From NCBI GenBank assembly GCA_000497125.2, contig CM035323.1, positions 938,001-1,002,000 of the forward strand: 64,000 nucleotides of DNA, read 5' to 3'. Numbering within the stretch: position 1 is the first letter of the stretch; each line of letters starts with the position of its first letter. Shown piece by piece: positions 1 to 10,870 of the stretch. This DNA comes from Spironucleus salmonicida (taxonomy: Eukaryota > Fornicata > Diplomonadida > Hexamitidae). Below the pieces are notes generated by a model that worked only from the letters and a program-made list of their open reading frames with translations, was not told where the DNA came from and made no database searches. Made by a program: the position numbers and the translations under genes.

Positions 1-1
1 A

Positions 2-199
2 GGTAGAAATTTAGAAAATGTCGCTATAGTTGATAATTCAAGATAATCATTTGCAAAACATCCAGATAATGGTATACTTATTTAAGATTTTTATGGTAAA
101 TAAGATAATCTATTATTTGAATTAGGTAAAGAGCTTGTAAGAATTTAAAAATTTAATAATCTAATCGATAATATACCTAAAAAGTGGGGTGATGTTTGA
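2..199 (+). CDS. CTD-like phosphatase (NIF/FCP1 domain), C-terminal end, partial
   Basis: The reading frame is open at the left edge and ends at TGA 197-199. The last 65 residues look like the end of an HAD-superfamily NIF/FCP1 domain. The motif VAIVDNS is followed by a segment like FAKHPDNGI, matching the Asp-Asn-Ser and HPDN features of small CTD phosphatases and Dullard. Members dephosphorylate Ser/Thr, classically in the RNA polymerase II CTD or in lipin. The N-terminal DxDxT nucleophile motif lies outside the window, so catalytic competence cannot be judged. Several TAA codons are read as Gln. The next gene lies 330 bp away on the opposite strand. Confidence 0.7.
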
Positions 200-528
200 T
201 TTATAATTTATAATTTATAATTTTTATTTGCAAGTAAATGAAACTCATAATTTATTTGAGCATTTAACCTCAAAAACAGAGTTTTCCATAATTAATATTA
301 CATATTGTTTATACTTTGTATAATGGTTCCACCTTCTTCCATTTTTGTTATAATTATACTTCTTCAACTTAAGCTATAACATTCATTTTGATTCAGTAAG
401 TAATATCATAATGTAATAAGCGCCTTATTACATAAAAAATTATAGATTATAGGTTATACATAAATTATAAAATATTCAATTGTACTTATTTATGTGATAC
501 ATAAATATTGAAATATATGGTGCTTAAT
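200..528. other. AT-rich intergenic spacer
   Basis: This spacer lies between two convergent genes. It is AT-rich with short TTATAA-type repeats. A short open frame on the minus strand starts near 345, but it runs antisense into the phosphatase gene, so I do not call it a gene. No RNA gene or repeat array is visible. Confidence 0.5.
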
Positions 529-1308
529 TCAATCGTTAAAATTTTTTACTGGCCATTTTATATTTATTAAATTTATCTGCTGATTTTAATACTACCGCAT
601 GAGCTTTTCAAAGATCTTGACCGTGTGATCGATTTACGCCTGCTACCTAAATGTCGTGTTAATCTATAGACTTGTTATCTCTAAGCTCTGCTACATCACA
701 TTCATCCCGCTATTAAGATCTACAAGATGCATACTAGATTCTTACAAATTTTCAGAGACTGCTCTTATCACTAGCTCGTCATTAGACATTAGCGTGAGTG
801 GTTCTTAAATTTTTATTATTATGTCCATCCAATCAGCTAACGGTTAATTAGGCGAAATCTCTGCGATAATGCTATGGATATCTAAATTTGTTGGATGTGG
901 TCGGTATTCTAACAATATTTTAAAATGGATATCATTTTATAGATGATATTTTTAATATTATGCTATCTAAGGTTCCTCTTGGCTTGTACTTTGAAGATCT
1001 GCTCTTATAATCTCCTCAGTAAGCCCAGAAGGCGTGCTGTTTAGTATTAGTGGTCCTGCAACATCTGCAAATGATGTGTTAAACAGAGAATGCTCAAGTG
1101 ATATTTTGTTATCAGATGTGGTTAAAAAACCTTGGGTTATCTCAGGAATTTTAATATTTTCTATTGTATGGCGAACATCTCGAATATGTTTTTGGGTCCT
1201 TTATCGCACCTGGTGTAAGGAAATTATGGAAAGTAATCTATTAGTATTCATTATATGCTCTTTGAGTCCTGCACTAATGTATGCCAGGAATACCGAAAGG
1301 TTCTCCAT
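529..1308 (-). CDS. hypothetical protein, 259 aa
   Basis: One uninterrupted frame runs from ATG at 1308 to TGA at 529-531 and contains about a dozen TAA/TAG codons read as Gln. The product is hydrophilic and largely helical, with a Gln/Asn-rich C-terminal part (residues about 200-259) of coiled-coil character. I see no signal peptide, membrane segment or catalytic motif. It is divergent from the gene at 1339 with only 30 bp between the starts, so the two must share a very short promoter region. The function is not recognised. Confidence 0.65.
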
Positions 1309-1338
1309 TTCGTAGAGTGTAGACTTATAACTATTTAA

Positions 1339-2460
1339 ATGCTATCAACAAACTCCAAGCCGCAAATAAAACGATATAATGAGATTTCGATGGTAAAGCA
1401 GAAGAAATCCGTATTTATAGGACTCATACTATTGTTAGCTACTCTAATTGGAGTCGGCGTTGTAGTTGGCTCAGTATTTATTGCTAAACATATACGCAGG
1501 GTTAAAATCCCTACGGAATCTTTAGTTGACGATAACGAATATTTTGGATACCGTAATGCTAAAAAATTTCTAACGGCCTGGTCACCATCATCAAACTCCA
1601 TTATTGCAGGATAGCCAGCGTATAGGTCCCTTCTAACAGACCCAAAATAAATCCAAATTTTGTCAAAATTTGTTGAGAAACACCAGTTTCACTCTCTGTT
1701 CGTTTATGGGGGCTGTGTATAATGGGATTCTCCATCTTGGGTACGGAGCCAAATCCCGTATCAGGAGTCACTGCGGAAGTTCTTTGAGAAGTTTCCCGGA
1801 TAGAAGCCGGGGCTGATGGTATATCTAAATGATATATCATCTAACTTTACAGCATATGAGAATGTCTAGTATTTTGGATAAGCGCTCAACACTTTTAATT
1901 CTAAACAGCTAGGCACGTAAAAGGTATCACAGGTGTATATTTAGCTCAGGCCTCAGGACGAGGGACAAACACTACTGTCCTTAGAGACTGCATATCTATT
2001 GAAGCGCATTGTTGGTGAAACCGTGGAGGTTTTACTCAATATACATTCACAAGTTGTGGGTCAAAGCATTGATAGCGCCTTCAATGTCTATGACCAACTG
2101 TATATAAGCCAACTGCTGGTTGGCGAGCCCAAACCGGTATCGGTTGCAAAGATTTTAGGACTAGCAAGAATATCAGTAATCATTTTTGATTCGTAAATCA
2201 ATGAATTTCAACAACGTGAAGCAGAAGTATCCCTCAAGGCAAGTGGGGTTTCGACAGTATGGTAAATGCTAGATGCCTCTGGTCCTGCATTTGAAGTACG
2301 GGAAGAAACGGTGAAAAATGTTCAGAATATTATTTAGGCAGTCCAAACTCCCACAAACTCCTTTGGGTTCAGCAGCTATCTGGAGTACTTTATAGCATGC
2401 TACGGTATGGAACCTATTGATTCTGATGAGGGGTTCATGATCGACCTTTTTCTACCATGA
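1339..2460 (+). CDS. hypothetical single-pass membrane protein, 373 aa
   Basis: The frame runs from ATG 1339 to TGA 2458-2460; a second in-frame ATG at 1390 is also possible. Residues about 26-48 form one strong hydrophobic segment preceded by Lys residues (KQKKS), as in a signal anchor. About 320 residues follow that should lie in the lumen or outside the cell. That part has mixed alpha/beta character and no motif I recognise. Gln is encoded by CAA, CAG, TAA and TAG. Its stop is 15 bp from the stop of the convergent ABC transporter gene. The function is unknown. Confidence 0.65.
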
Positions 2461-2475
2461 ACAGTGAACATATTG

Positions 2476-4506
2476 TCACTCAAGTATGCTTTTTTCCTCA
2501 CATTGACTAAGTACCCACTCCAGACCACAACTTTTCAGGCTAAATTCTTTTATAATACCACGTTATTTCTCATCTAGCAGCTGGGAAAATAAGCCTTCTG
2601 GCTCTGCACGAAGGATACTACACTGACCGTCGCGCTCCACGGACAGTAGTCCCCCGCAGATAGAATCGACATCACCAATTAGTTTCACTTCACCACCACT
2701 CAGCAAACAAATCTCATCAAAGTACGTCAGCTCATCTGGCAAATGGGAGGTGCATATGATAGTTTTCTACAGGCTTTTAATATAGTTCCAAATTTTTTTA
2801 CGCCCTTTAGGGTCAATACCAGCTGTTGGCTCGTCTAAGATCAAATAATCTGGGTCATTTACAAGAGCAATTTCGAGTTACAGCAAGCGCTTCTACCCAC
2901 CAGAAAAGGTTAAAGTGTTCTAGTTCTACGGGATGTTAAGGTCAATTCCATCCGGTTACTATATCTTGATTTTGAATAAACTGCGGTAAATTTTAATGTG
3001 CTCATCAGCATTTAGAAAATCAAATAGTGATTTATTTTCCTATGAACATACTCCAAATGTACACTTACTATCTATTAATTTCTGGCCGTCTACAAATATC
3101 TCCCCTAAATCTATTTTATGTGCCCTAATAATCGATTTGCAGAGTGTAGTTTTTCCGGACCCATTCTCACCTATAAGACCAAAAATTGAATTCTTCCGTA
3201 TCTACATGGTAATTTCCTTATTTGCTAAGGTATTGCCATAAGATTTTGATACACCGTAAATTAGAATCCCATCTTAAAAGTTGTTCTCCTAAACTTATTG
3301 ATTCGCTAATCGTACATGCTTTAAGATAGTATCCGAGAACTATGATTCTAGAACCTCCTCCGAGACCGCAACACATTAGTTCGTAGCTCTACGTACTGTG
3401 CTTGGGTCTGTAAAAATGACTATTGCAAGGAATACTGCAATCTCTATGAGTTAAATTATGATAGTATAATACAGGTTGAAATTTTCATAAATGAACTCAA
3501 GTGATTTGTTATCATGGTTGTACCCAGCATAAAACATTGCTAATATGACATTATTTAGGGCAACTTATGGCATCAACTGCAGAAGTACAAGCAAGCCTTA
3601 GTTAATTTTGGTACTCTAAAACATCAACACCATAAGCGATATAGTCTGTAATAACGAAACATACTACCCTAATTGGTAGTAGCCAGTAATTGTTTGGGAA
3701 TACTTGCCTAACAAGAGCAAAATGGCGCCGCTCTAAAAGTAATATAATAAACCTACAATGGCCCATATAAGTACATTCACACGTGCAAACTGAGCACCGA
3801 TCACTGATAGAATGGTCATGATGACGCACATGAAAACAAACATTGCTCCAGCTACAAGTACGAGGTGGTAAGTGTGCCATTTAGCCTTACTAGCACCATT
3901 AAGAAGTATAAATTGTGTGCGTCCTTCGAGTTTAGACTTTTGATACTAGTCTAGAAATAGTGTAAGCATATAGTCTAGCACGGTAAAAAATATTGTTAAG
4001 AGCGCAGAGAATGGGGTTAAAGACTGTGCTAGCTTCAGCGACTGGTGTGGTAGCCTTCCAATGCGGATGTTGTGGAAGTCAAGATTCAACGCCTGAATCA
4101 CAGGTAATATGACTTGGTTCTATTACTTCGTCACCACAATACTACCTAAATCATCCAGAGATATTCCATACTGACTCGAACTCTATGTCATGCTAATGAT
4201 AATAGTGTCAGTAGAGGTCGAAGTAGCAGAGAGCACGTTTGCGTTCGGGTGTAGGGCAGTGAAAGAATGTTATTTAGGATCAGAATACACAATGCCATAA
4301 TTCCCCCGTAGGAGCTGGGACGAGTTCTACATAACCTCTGTTGTATCTGTATCGAAAACAGTGCGTAATAGCGGCTATACGAACAATGAGAATATGATAA
4401 TATACAGCAACGCTAAGCTAAATGATATTAAGAACTGTACCACAAAGTAGCGTTGACGGATGAACGATTTTAAGGTGATCTAGAATATCGAACTGAACTC
4501 TCCCAT
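2476..4506 (-). CDS. ABCA-type half ABC transporter, 676 aa
   Basis: This is a membrane ATP-binding cassette transporter with one membrane domain followed by one ATPase domain. A TM helix at about residues 20-45 precedes a soluble loop of about 110 residues, then roughly five or six more helices (about 160-370), an arrangement like ABCA proteins. The ATPase domain has Walker [10 protein letters not shown] near residue 452, a Q-loop (CSQE), a variant signature FSGGQ near 535, Walker [10 protein letters not shown] near 555 and an H-loop TSHLP. All key catalytic residues are present. Family members move lipids or hydrophobic compounds; the substrate here is unknown. A half-size ABCA would have to dimerise. 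TAA and TAG recur as Gln inside conserved regions. Confidence 0.85.
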
Positions 4507-4565
4507 TCTGGATTTAGAAAATATATACTATAGTGTCCAATGCGTGCCAATTCTACTCCATCTAC

Positions 4566-5252
4566 ATGCTGCCTAACTTCGGCACACGTCAGCTCAACCA
4601 GCTTGAGAGGACACTGAAGGTTCTCTCCACACCGCTCACCAAGCAGCAGCTAGCATACCGTCAGGGGCCACGAGGTACAAAGATTCCATATCTTGAGGTG
4701 TCGCTAGCCATCCAGCAGGCGAACCAGGCCTTCGGGCCCTGCGCATGGAGCTCCGAGATCAAGAATCTCCAGCAGAACTACCTTAAGGAGGACGGCGACC
4801 AGTTCCGCGTGTCCTTCTCCGCGACTGTCCGCGTGTCCCTCGAGAACGGTTGCTTCCATGAGGACATCGGTCAGGGAAACGCCGAGCGTCGCTAGCTCTC
4901 CGAGGCGATCGAGCACGCCCAGAAGGGTGCGGTGTCGGACGCCGTCAAGCGTTGCCTACGGTACTTCGGCGACGGGGTCGGCAACCGCATTCTCAAGGAC
5001 GGCGGCCGGGACTTCAACGTACCTACACCCAGAACCGGCACGATACCATGCATCTCCTTGTCAAACCACTGGTAGATCTAGCTACGAATTTACTTTCTCT
5101 TAAAACCCACTAGATCTAACCCATGCCCCCATTTGCCTCGTTCTAGAGAACATCAGAATCAATCAAAACAGACACCTCCCCGCAAGACACTATATCGCCA
5201 CAGGCAGGCTATAGAGACCTCCTCACCTATCCTTCCTTTAAAAACTCAGTGA
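4566..5252 (+). CDS. RAD52: RAD52-like single-strand annealing protein, 228 aa
   Basis: RAD52 anneals complementary single strands and loads recombinase during homologous recombination. Residues about 15-150 match the RAD52 N-terminal domain: an early LxxxPLT-like helix, IPYLEV, FGPCAW, a beta region ending HEDIGQG (human HEDVGYG) and a helix with AVSDAVKRCLRYFG (human AVTDGLKRALRSFG). ATG 4566 was chosen; a frame-compatible GTG lies 33 bp upstream. After about residue 165 the sequence becomes low-complexity and basic/polar, with no recognisable RAD51-binding region, and the stop is TGA 5250-5252. The segment is GC-rich compared with the neighbouring ABC gene. One in-frame TAG sits in the conserved domain and reads as Gln. 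Confidence 0.8.
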
Positions 5253-5302
5253 ACTATTATATCATTTCCCTTCCTTTTTAACCTCCCCTCCCCTCCTCTA
5301 AA

Positions 5303-6337
5303 ATGAAGATCAAGTGCCTGCTGCCAATCCCAAACCGCGGCCTCACAGTTCACAATGTTCCGTCGAACAAGTCATTTTACCAGCTTTTTGAAGCTGAATT
5401 GGCTACGCTGGATATCCGGAAGCACGTCCTCACAGACTCGTACGGGAAGCCGTTTTCAGTGTCTCAGCCGCTATGCGAAATCGGTGCCTACCCCGGCATC
5501 TCATTCGAGTTGAAGCTGGTGCCGGAGGTCGAAAAAGGCGCGTTCCAGATCCGGGCGCACGCCGGTGCCGCGCTGAACTTCAAGGTCAATCTGACCGAAT
5601 TTGGCATGCTAAACATGCAAATCTGCGCCGACCGGCACGCGATTTTGAAAAATTTGTTAATGGAGCGGAAAATCGAATTTGATTTTGATTCTATAGACGC
5701 TGTATATTAAAAATGTAGATTTTCGCTGAATAGCACGCTTTCGGGCATGAATTTGCAGGAAAACGCCGAAATTTATATCACACGCAGGCTACTACCATAA
5801 GAATACTGCGAGTAGTCTGCTGATATAACGAATCGCGATTTGGTGATTTTTGCGGCGGAGCGGGCGGCCTGGAGCGAGGCATGCGGGGCCGACAAGCTCA
5901 CGACACCAGAGGAGCGCAGGGAGCTCTATTTAGCGCGTGCGAGGGCCAAAGGGGTGCTAAAAATCAAACTCATCCAGAACGCGCTGCGGTGCCTGAAAAT
6001 CGTGGAAATGGACCCGTTAGGCACGCAGTTCGACTTGGTTATGCGCGTCCGCGCGTTCGTAGCCTCCAGGTGCACGAATTTGGACGAGGAGGAAACCGCT
6101 GTTCTGATTTCCGAAATGGAGGTACGAAAGGGTGTAAGCGGCATGGTTATCGATCCGAACCAGTGCGAGCTTTTTGAGCTCTTTAACGAGGCCGATGGGA
6201 CAGTTCAGATCGTGTGCTCAGTAGAATTGGGAGAGGTGGTGGAAGCGAAAATGGAAGCAGCAGAGGCGGTCGATAATGAATAAGCGTAGGTTGTAGTGGT
6301 CGAAAATAAGTTCGGGTCAGCAGGGAGAAAATTATGA
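5303..6337 (+). CDS. hypothetical protein with possible ubiquitin-like folds, 344 aa
   Basis: The frame runs from ATG 5303 through two in-frame TAA and two TAG codons to TGA 6335-6337. The first 75 residues have the strand pattern of a beta-grasp (ubiquitin-like) domain, and a second similar stretch may lie at about 105-165. The C-terminal part (about 178-330) is helical with an Ala/Arg/Glu-rich helix, then a region like an alpha/beta fold, and an acidic tail. I considered the SDE2 family, but its GGKGG cleavage motif is absent. The segment is GC-rich. No function is assigned. Confidence 0.6.
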
Positions 6338-6384
6338 TTTAATGACATTATCGTATAATATTAAGTTTGTATATTCGCGGAAAA

Positions 6385-6795
6385 ATGGACGATTTGTTTC
6401 ACTCGTAGGTTTCTGATATTTTGGTCTAGGCATAAAATCTAGAATATTTTGTAGAGACTAATACTAGGGAGGCAACCCATAAGCCAGCGTCTTACTAGGA
6501 TAAATTGGATTCAATTTTGAAACCAGGAGAAAAATCGCCGTCATTTATTGGCTAATAGCGGATATTGCACGATGCGCTGATTTAGGCTGATAAAAATAAG
6601 AAAAAATTAGACCAATAGAGAAAAAGACTCGAAAATTTAATGGATCCCTCGTAGCGAAAACTTGCTCAGAGTGAAATTGGTAATGTCTAACCAATTATTA
6701 AGGAAAAACGAGTTAAGGAGCTAGGCCGAAATATAATTAATATTTAAGACGTATTAGATGAAAAAATTAAGGAATTAGGTGGTACAATTTACTGA
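6385..6795 (+). CDS. small coiled-coil protein, 136 aa
   Basis: The frame from ATG 6385 to TGA 6793-6795 contains many TAG/TAA Gln codons. The product is charged and helical, with a Lys/Arg/Gln-rich heptad-like stretch at about residues 70-95 and a second helix near the C-terminus. There is no membrane segment or enzyme motif. It converges on the minus-strand gene ending at 6805 with a 9-bp gap. The function is unknown. Confidence 0.6.
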
Positions 6796-6804
6796 TAATT
6801 ACTT

Positions 6805-7011
6805 TCACTTAATAAAGTACTAATGATTTAATTTTTATCCCACTTTTATTCCTAGTGTCCCACTAATACTCCGTCTATATAGTTTTGGATCCCGCATAAA
6901 AAGACTCATTGACCTTCCAAAATCAACATCTTAGTCTTTACTGTTAGCATAACTTAACTGCAATGATTGGCTCATTGCATGATATGTCCTTGGTGTTTAT
7001 GATTTTCTCAT
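6805..7011 (-). CDS. hypothetical small protein, 68 aa
   Basis: A short frame runs from ATG at 7011 to TGA 6805-6807, between two closely packed genes. The product is basic, with Ser/Arg-rich stretches and no membrane segment. Support comes from gene packing (9 bp to the convergent neighbour, 61 bp to the divergent one) and from ordinary, non-AT-biased amino-acid composition. It is not recognised. Confidence 0.45.
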
Positions 7012-7072
7012 TTTAGAATATTATAATGATATATAATAAATTATATAATATAAAATTCTTTCCAAAATCTCA

Positions 7073-7741
7073 ATGAAACGTTCAAAGTTGCTATCTGCCG
7101 ATCTTGACGTTCCTTTGAAGCCATCAACTAGCAAACCATAACCAGCAAAATCAGTTAAATTTAAACCAAAAGGGCCGGTAAAATCTTAAAATTCTACTAT
7201 TAATGAATCGAATCCGGCTTAGTCATCATTGAACTCTATGTCTGCTTCTTCAAACTATTTTAATGAAAATAAACCTGCAAAGCTAGAACGATCTAGAAAT
7301 TACACTGAATCTCTATAAAAGCTCAAAAGTTTGGAAAGAAAAGTTAAAAAATCAGCTGATTAATGTATCAGGGAAGCTAATAAAATTGCTGATATGACGC
7401 AAAATAAAAAAGCAGACTATCATGATTTAGAACGAAACTAACCTGAATTTTAGCTTTTGGATCATTTCCGTTTTTTAAACGATCGAATTCTATAAGGTGA
7501 GGAAGAGGAAGTTCGGATGTCCTGTACGCCAGAAATGGTAGATGGAATTTATAGACGCTATTTACCAAGTACTATAGATCGAAGAAATGGAATAACCGTG
7601 GATGACTTATAGTAAGCATATTTGGGGGATTAGGTGGATAAATGTTTAGGGGAAGCTATGCGTGTTTTAATAGACACGCGTAATAAGCAAAATTAAAGTG
7701 CTGAATCTGATTTTCAAAAATTTAATAATAAAGGGAAGTGA
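7073..7741 (+). CDS. hypothetical protein, 222 aa
   Basis: The frame runs from ATG 7073 to TGA 7739-7741. The first 75 residues are Pro/Ser/Lys-rich and probably disordered. Residues about 80-125 form a Lys/Asp/Glu helix with coiled-coil character, and the rest is compact and acidic-helical. TAA and TAG are frequent as Gln. No family is recognised. It is the last clear gene before the AT-rich island. Confidence 0.6.
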
Positions 7742-9328
7742 GTGCTTGCTATATTTCAAAAGTGTATATTGTTCTAGAGAACTCGTTAATGATATATTGG
7801 AATTTGATCAAATTTTTATAAATTATTATTTTGAAAATATTTTTATGTTCCTATATAATTCAATTTTCAATTTGATCGGTATCGTACAAAACTAAGTTTA
7901 ACTTATTAATCTAACTTTACATTATTGCTAAATATAAGTCATTGAATATCACAAAGCTACATTTTATATGAAGCAAGCCTGTAAAGTATTATTAATAGTT
8001 TTAAAGATGATCCTAGCAAAATAGTTTCACATATAGGCACAATTAGTATATTCTGGATGACTACTACAAATAAAAATTAAACAATTAAGTTTTATAATTG
8101 GGATATAATACCTAATTATCACTATTTTATATCATTCATTAATTTGTTATTTGAATTTATTATTTTACTGTTTTTAAATTTACGGTATTTATAATTTATA
8201 GCTAAATATTCTCAAACTTTTAGTAATATAAATTTTATTATAATAATAAATTAAATGAATAGCATAGTGATATAAAAATAGTTTTAAATATAATATAAAA
8301 AAATTAATTTATTATGTATGCCGCTAGATAAAAGTAATATTATATATAAATAATGAAAAATTATCAGTATAATATTATATATAAATTTAAGATTTTCCTG
8401 ACTTATGATCAACTTAATTTTTATATACTAAGTCTTTAGATATAAAGTAAAAGTATATAGTGTAAAATTCTATTAGTAATGATATTTATTAATCAAAACG
8501 CTAGGTTCATTCTCAATAATTTCATCTTTAATAACATCAGATATTTACTTTAATTCTAAAAGAATAAAATTATCAGCATTTCATTAATTATGTCAAGTGA
8601 AGGTGAAGTTATTCGTGTGATTTATTAATTTTATTCTTAAATTATATGTTAAGGAATAATAAATTGATTAATATATTAGATGTATTAAAAAAAGCAATAT
8701 ATATATATGAAATCAATAACTCTGATCAAAATATGCACTATTCTACTAAATATTTCATTTCATAAATTTGCTATTATCCTATAGTCTAAAGGAAGAAACG
8801 CCATAATACTTCTTTCATGTGGACTACGAAATTAAGTAACTAAGGATATAACAAATTTTAGAAGATTATATACACTTTAAATCTTTTCTTAATTCATAAA
8901 ATCTTGAATTTTTAGCCATATATTATAATTATAATCAGTTATTATGAATTTTGGAATAAATTAATTTTACTATTTTTTAAAAACTATAATAATTTATCAT
9001 CAAATTTATAATCTAAGAAAATATTTAATGGTTTTTAATTTGAAAATATAGTAAAACTAGATTCATACTAATATAACTTATAATATGAGAAAAATTAATA
9101 TTCCAACTGAAAAGATAATATTATAAGTAAATTTTAAAATATATATTTCCACCTTAATAATAAGGTAATATTTAACCATATATACTTAAAATTATCTTTA
9201 TAATTGAAACATTAATCCTGTATATTTATAGAAGTTAAGTAAAATTTTGATATGTGGTTTAAGTTTTTTTAAGGATTAACATAAAATAACTAACTATTTA
9301 GATTTTATAACTCCATTTCCTTATCAAA
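7742..9328. other. AT-rich island without a convincing gene
   Basis: Nearly 1.6 kb of very AT-rich sequence separates two ordinary genes, in a window where gaps are usually under 150 bp. The longest frame I found is 8646-9110 on the plus strand (154 codons to TGA). Its product is made almost only of Asn, Ile, Lys, Tyr, Phe and Leu, which chance translation of such DNA would give, so it is not called. The last part must hold the promoter of the transporter at 9329. I see no tRNA, tandem repeat or transposon ends. Confidence 0.5.
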
Positions 9329-10822
9329 ATGAAAACTTACAAGGCTTATACAGCATCAGCTATGATGATTAATTTTGCAATAGGTACTGGAGTACTTAAC
9401 CTACCAAAAACAGTTGCTAGAGCTTCTATCATAGTTTCATTTATTTTACTTACCATTGTAACATTTGGGGCATATCTACTTGGCAGATATACTTTAGATG
9501 CATTAGCAAGAACTTTTGCTATTAAAAGAGCTCAGTAATGTCTAAAAGAGTAGATATCTACTACAACTGCTACTGCTATACCTAATATTGAAGAAAATAT
9601 AGTTTTACATAATGGGTAAGAGGATACTGTAATGCAGACCGAACCTGATTATTCCTTACCTAATGATTATACATATGAATTCTCTGAATTATGTGAGATT
9701 CACTGGGGTAAAGCTGGTTTTATCATTTATCAAATCACAATTATTCTCTATATTTTTGGCACACTTTGGGGTTATACTTCAGTTGTTGCTCAATCAATGA
9801 GTTCTGTTGTTCCTTTCGGTTCAAATTGGGAATGTGCTGATCCTTGCGGTACCAGCTATGCTCATTTATGTAATGTTGCTTATTATGTTTGGACTTATGT
9901 TGCTTTAGTCTATTGTTCTATCATGATATTTTTCGATCTTTCTAAGTAGAAAATATTATAAGCAATATTTACTATATTTAGATTTGTATCCGTTGGTGGA
10001 ATTGCTTTGATTGCTTTTATTGCCATTTTTATAGGGCCATTTAATACAACCTCTGTAACACCAGCTCCACCAGTTGTTAGTAAGACTGCTTATATATAAG
10101 ATACACCTCTTTTTGCATTCACGGTTCGTAGCTTTGGGTCTATATTTTCATCATCAACCTTTGCTATTATTCTGCATCATTGTATTCCCAATGTTCTCAA
10201 GCCAGTTTAATCGGAATAGTAGAAATATTTGAACCATTCTTTCACCGGTACATTTGTCTTTTTATATTTCATCATGGCTTTTGTTGCATATCCTTCTGCT
10301 TTATATTTCGGCACTGAGGGTAGCCAACTGATAACTCTGAACTTGATCAAATGGGATGGAAAAAATTGGAACGCTACCTCTTAGCCTGTGTGGGCAGCCA
10401 TCATCGCTTATGGCATTCGTGTTCTCCCTCCTATCTATGTTTTAGGGGCTATCCCAATTAACGGATTCTCCATGTGCTATAATGTTTTAGCGATTTTCCC
10501 TTAGATGAGAGAGAAAAAATGGTTTGCTGCAGTTATCAAACTTGTGTGTGTTATTCCACCAATGATTTTGGCTGGATTCTTCAGATGTATAGGTGATATC
10601 ATTGATTTAACCGGACTCTTTGGATTTATTATCTTAGTAAGCCCTGCTTTTATTTTAATCAAGGCTAAGAAGACTACTAAGTAATTGTTTGGTTCAGTTA
10701 AGACATCTTATTCTGGATTCTGTGATTAAGACTGGCTTATTATAGTCGTTATGTGCTTTAATGGAATAGGCTTTGGATTTACTCTTTTCGCCGTCATAAT
10801 GAATTTCATTGGGCCCCCATGA
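9329..10822 (+). CDS. AAAP-family amino acid transporter, 497 aa (copy 1)
   Basis: This is a polytopic membrane protein of the amino acid/auxin permease (SLC32/36/38) family. The first helix has the family-typical FAIGTGVLNLPK stretch, in which GxGxLxLP is the substrate-site unwound region. About ten or eleven helices follow, with a polar loop at residues 75-115 and an extracellular Cys-containing loop (WECADPCG). Family members co-transport amino acids with H+ or Na+. The start at 9329 has no upstream alternative and is matched by the paralog at 62326, which begins with nearly the same residues. Eight or more TAA/TAG Gln codons fall at positions where the paralog also has Gln or similar residues. 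Confidence 0.85.
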
Positions 10823-10870
10823 GTAATTTATTTTTAATACATTTATTATATAATATGCCACCACAACTAA

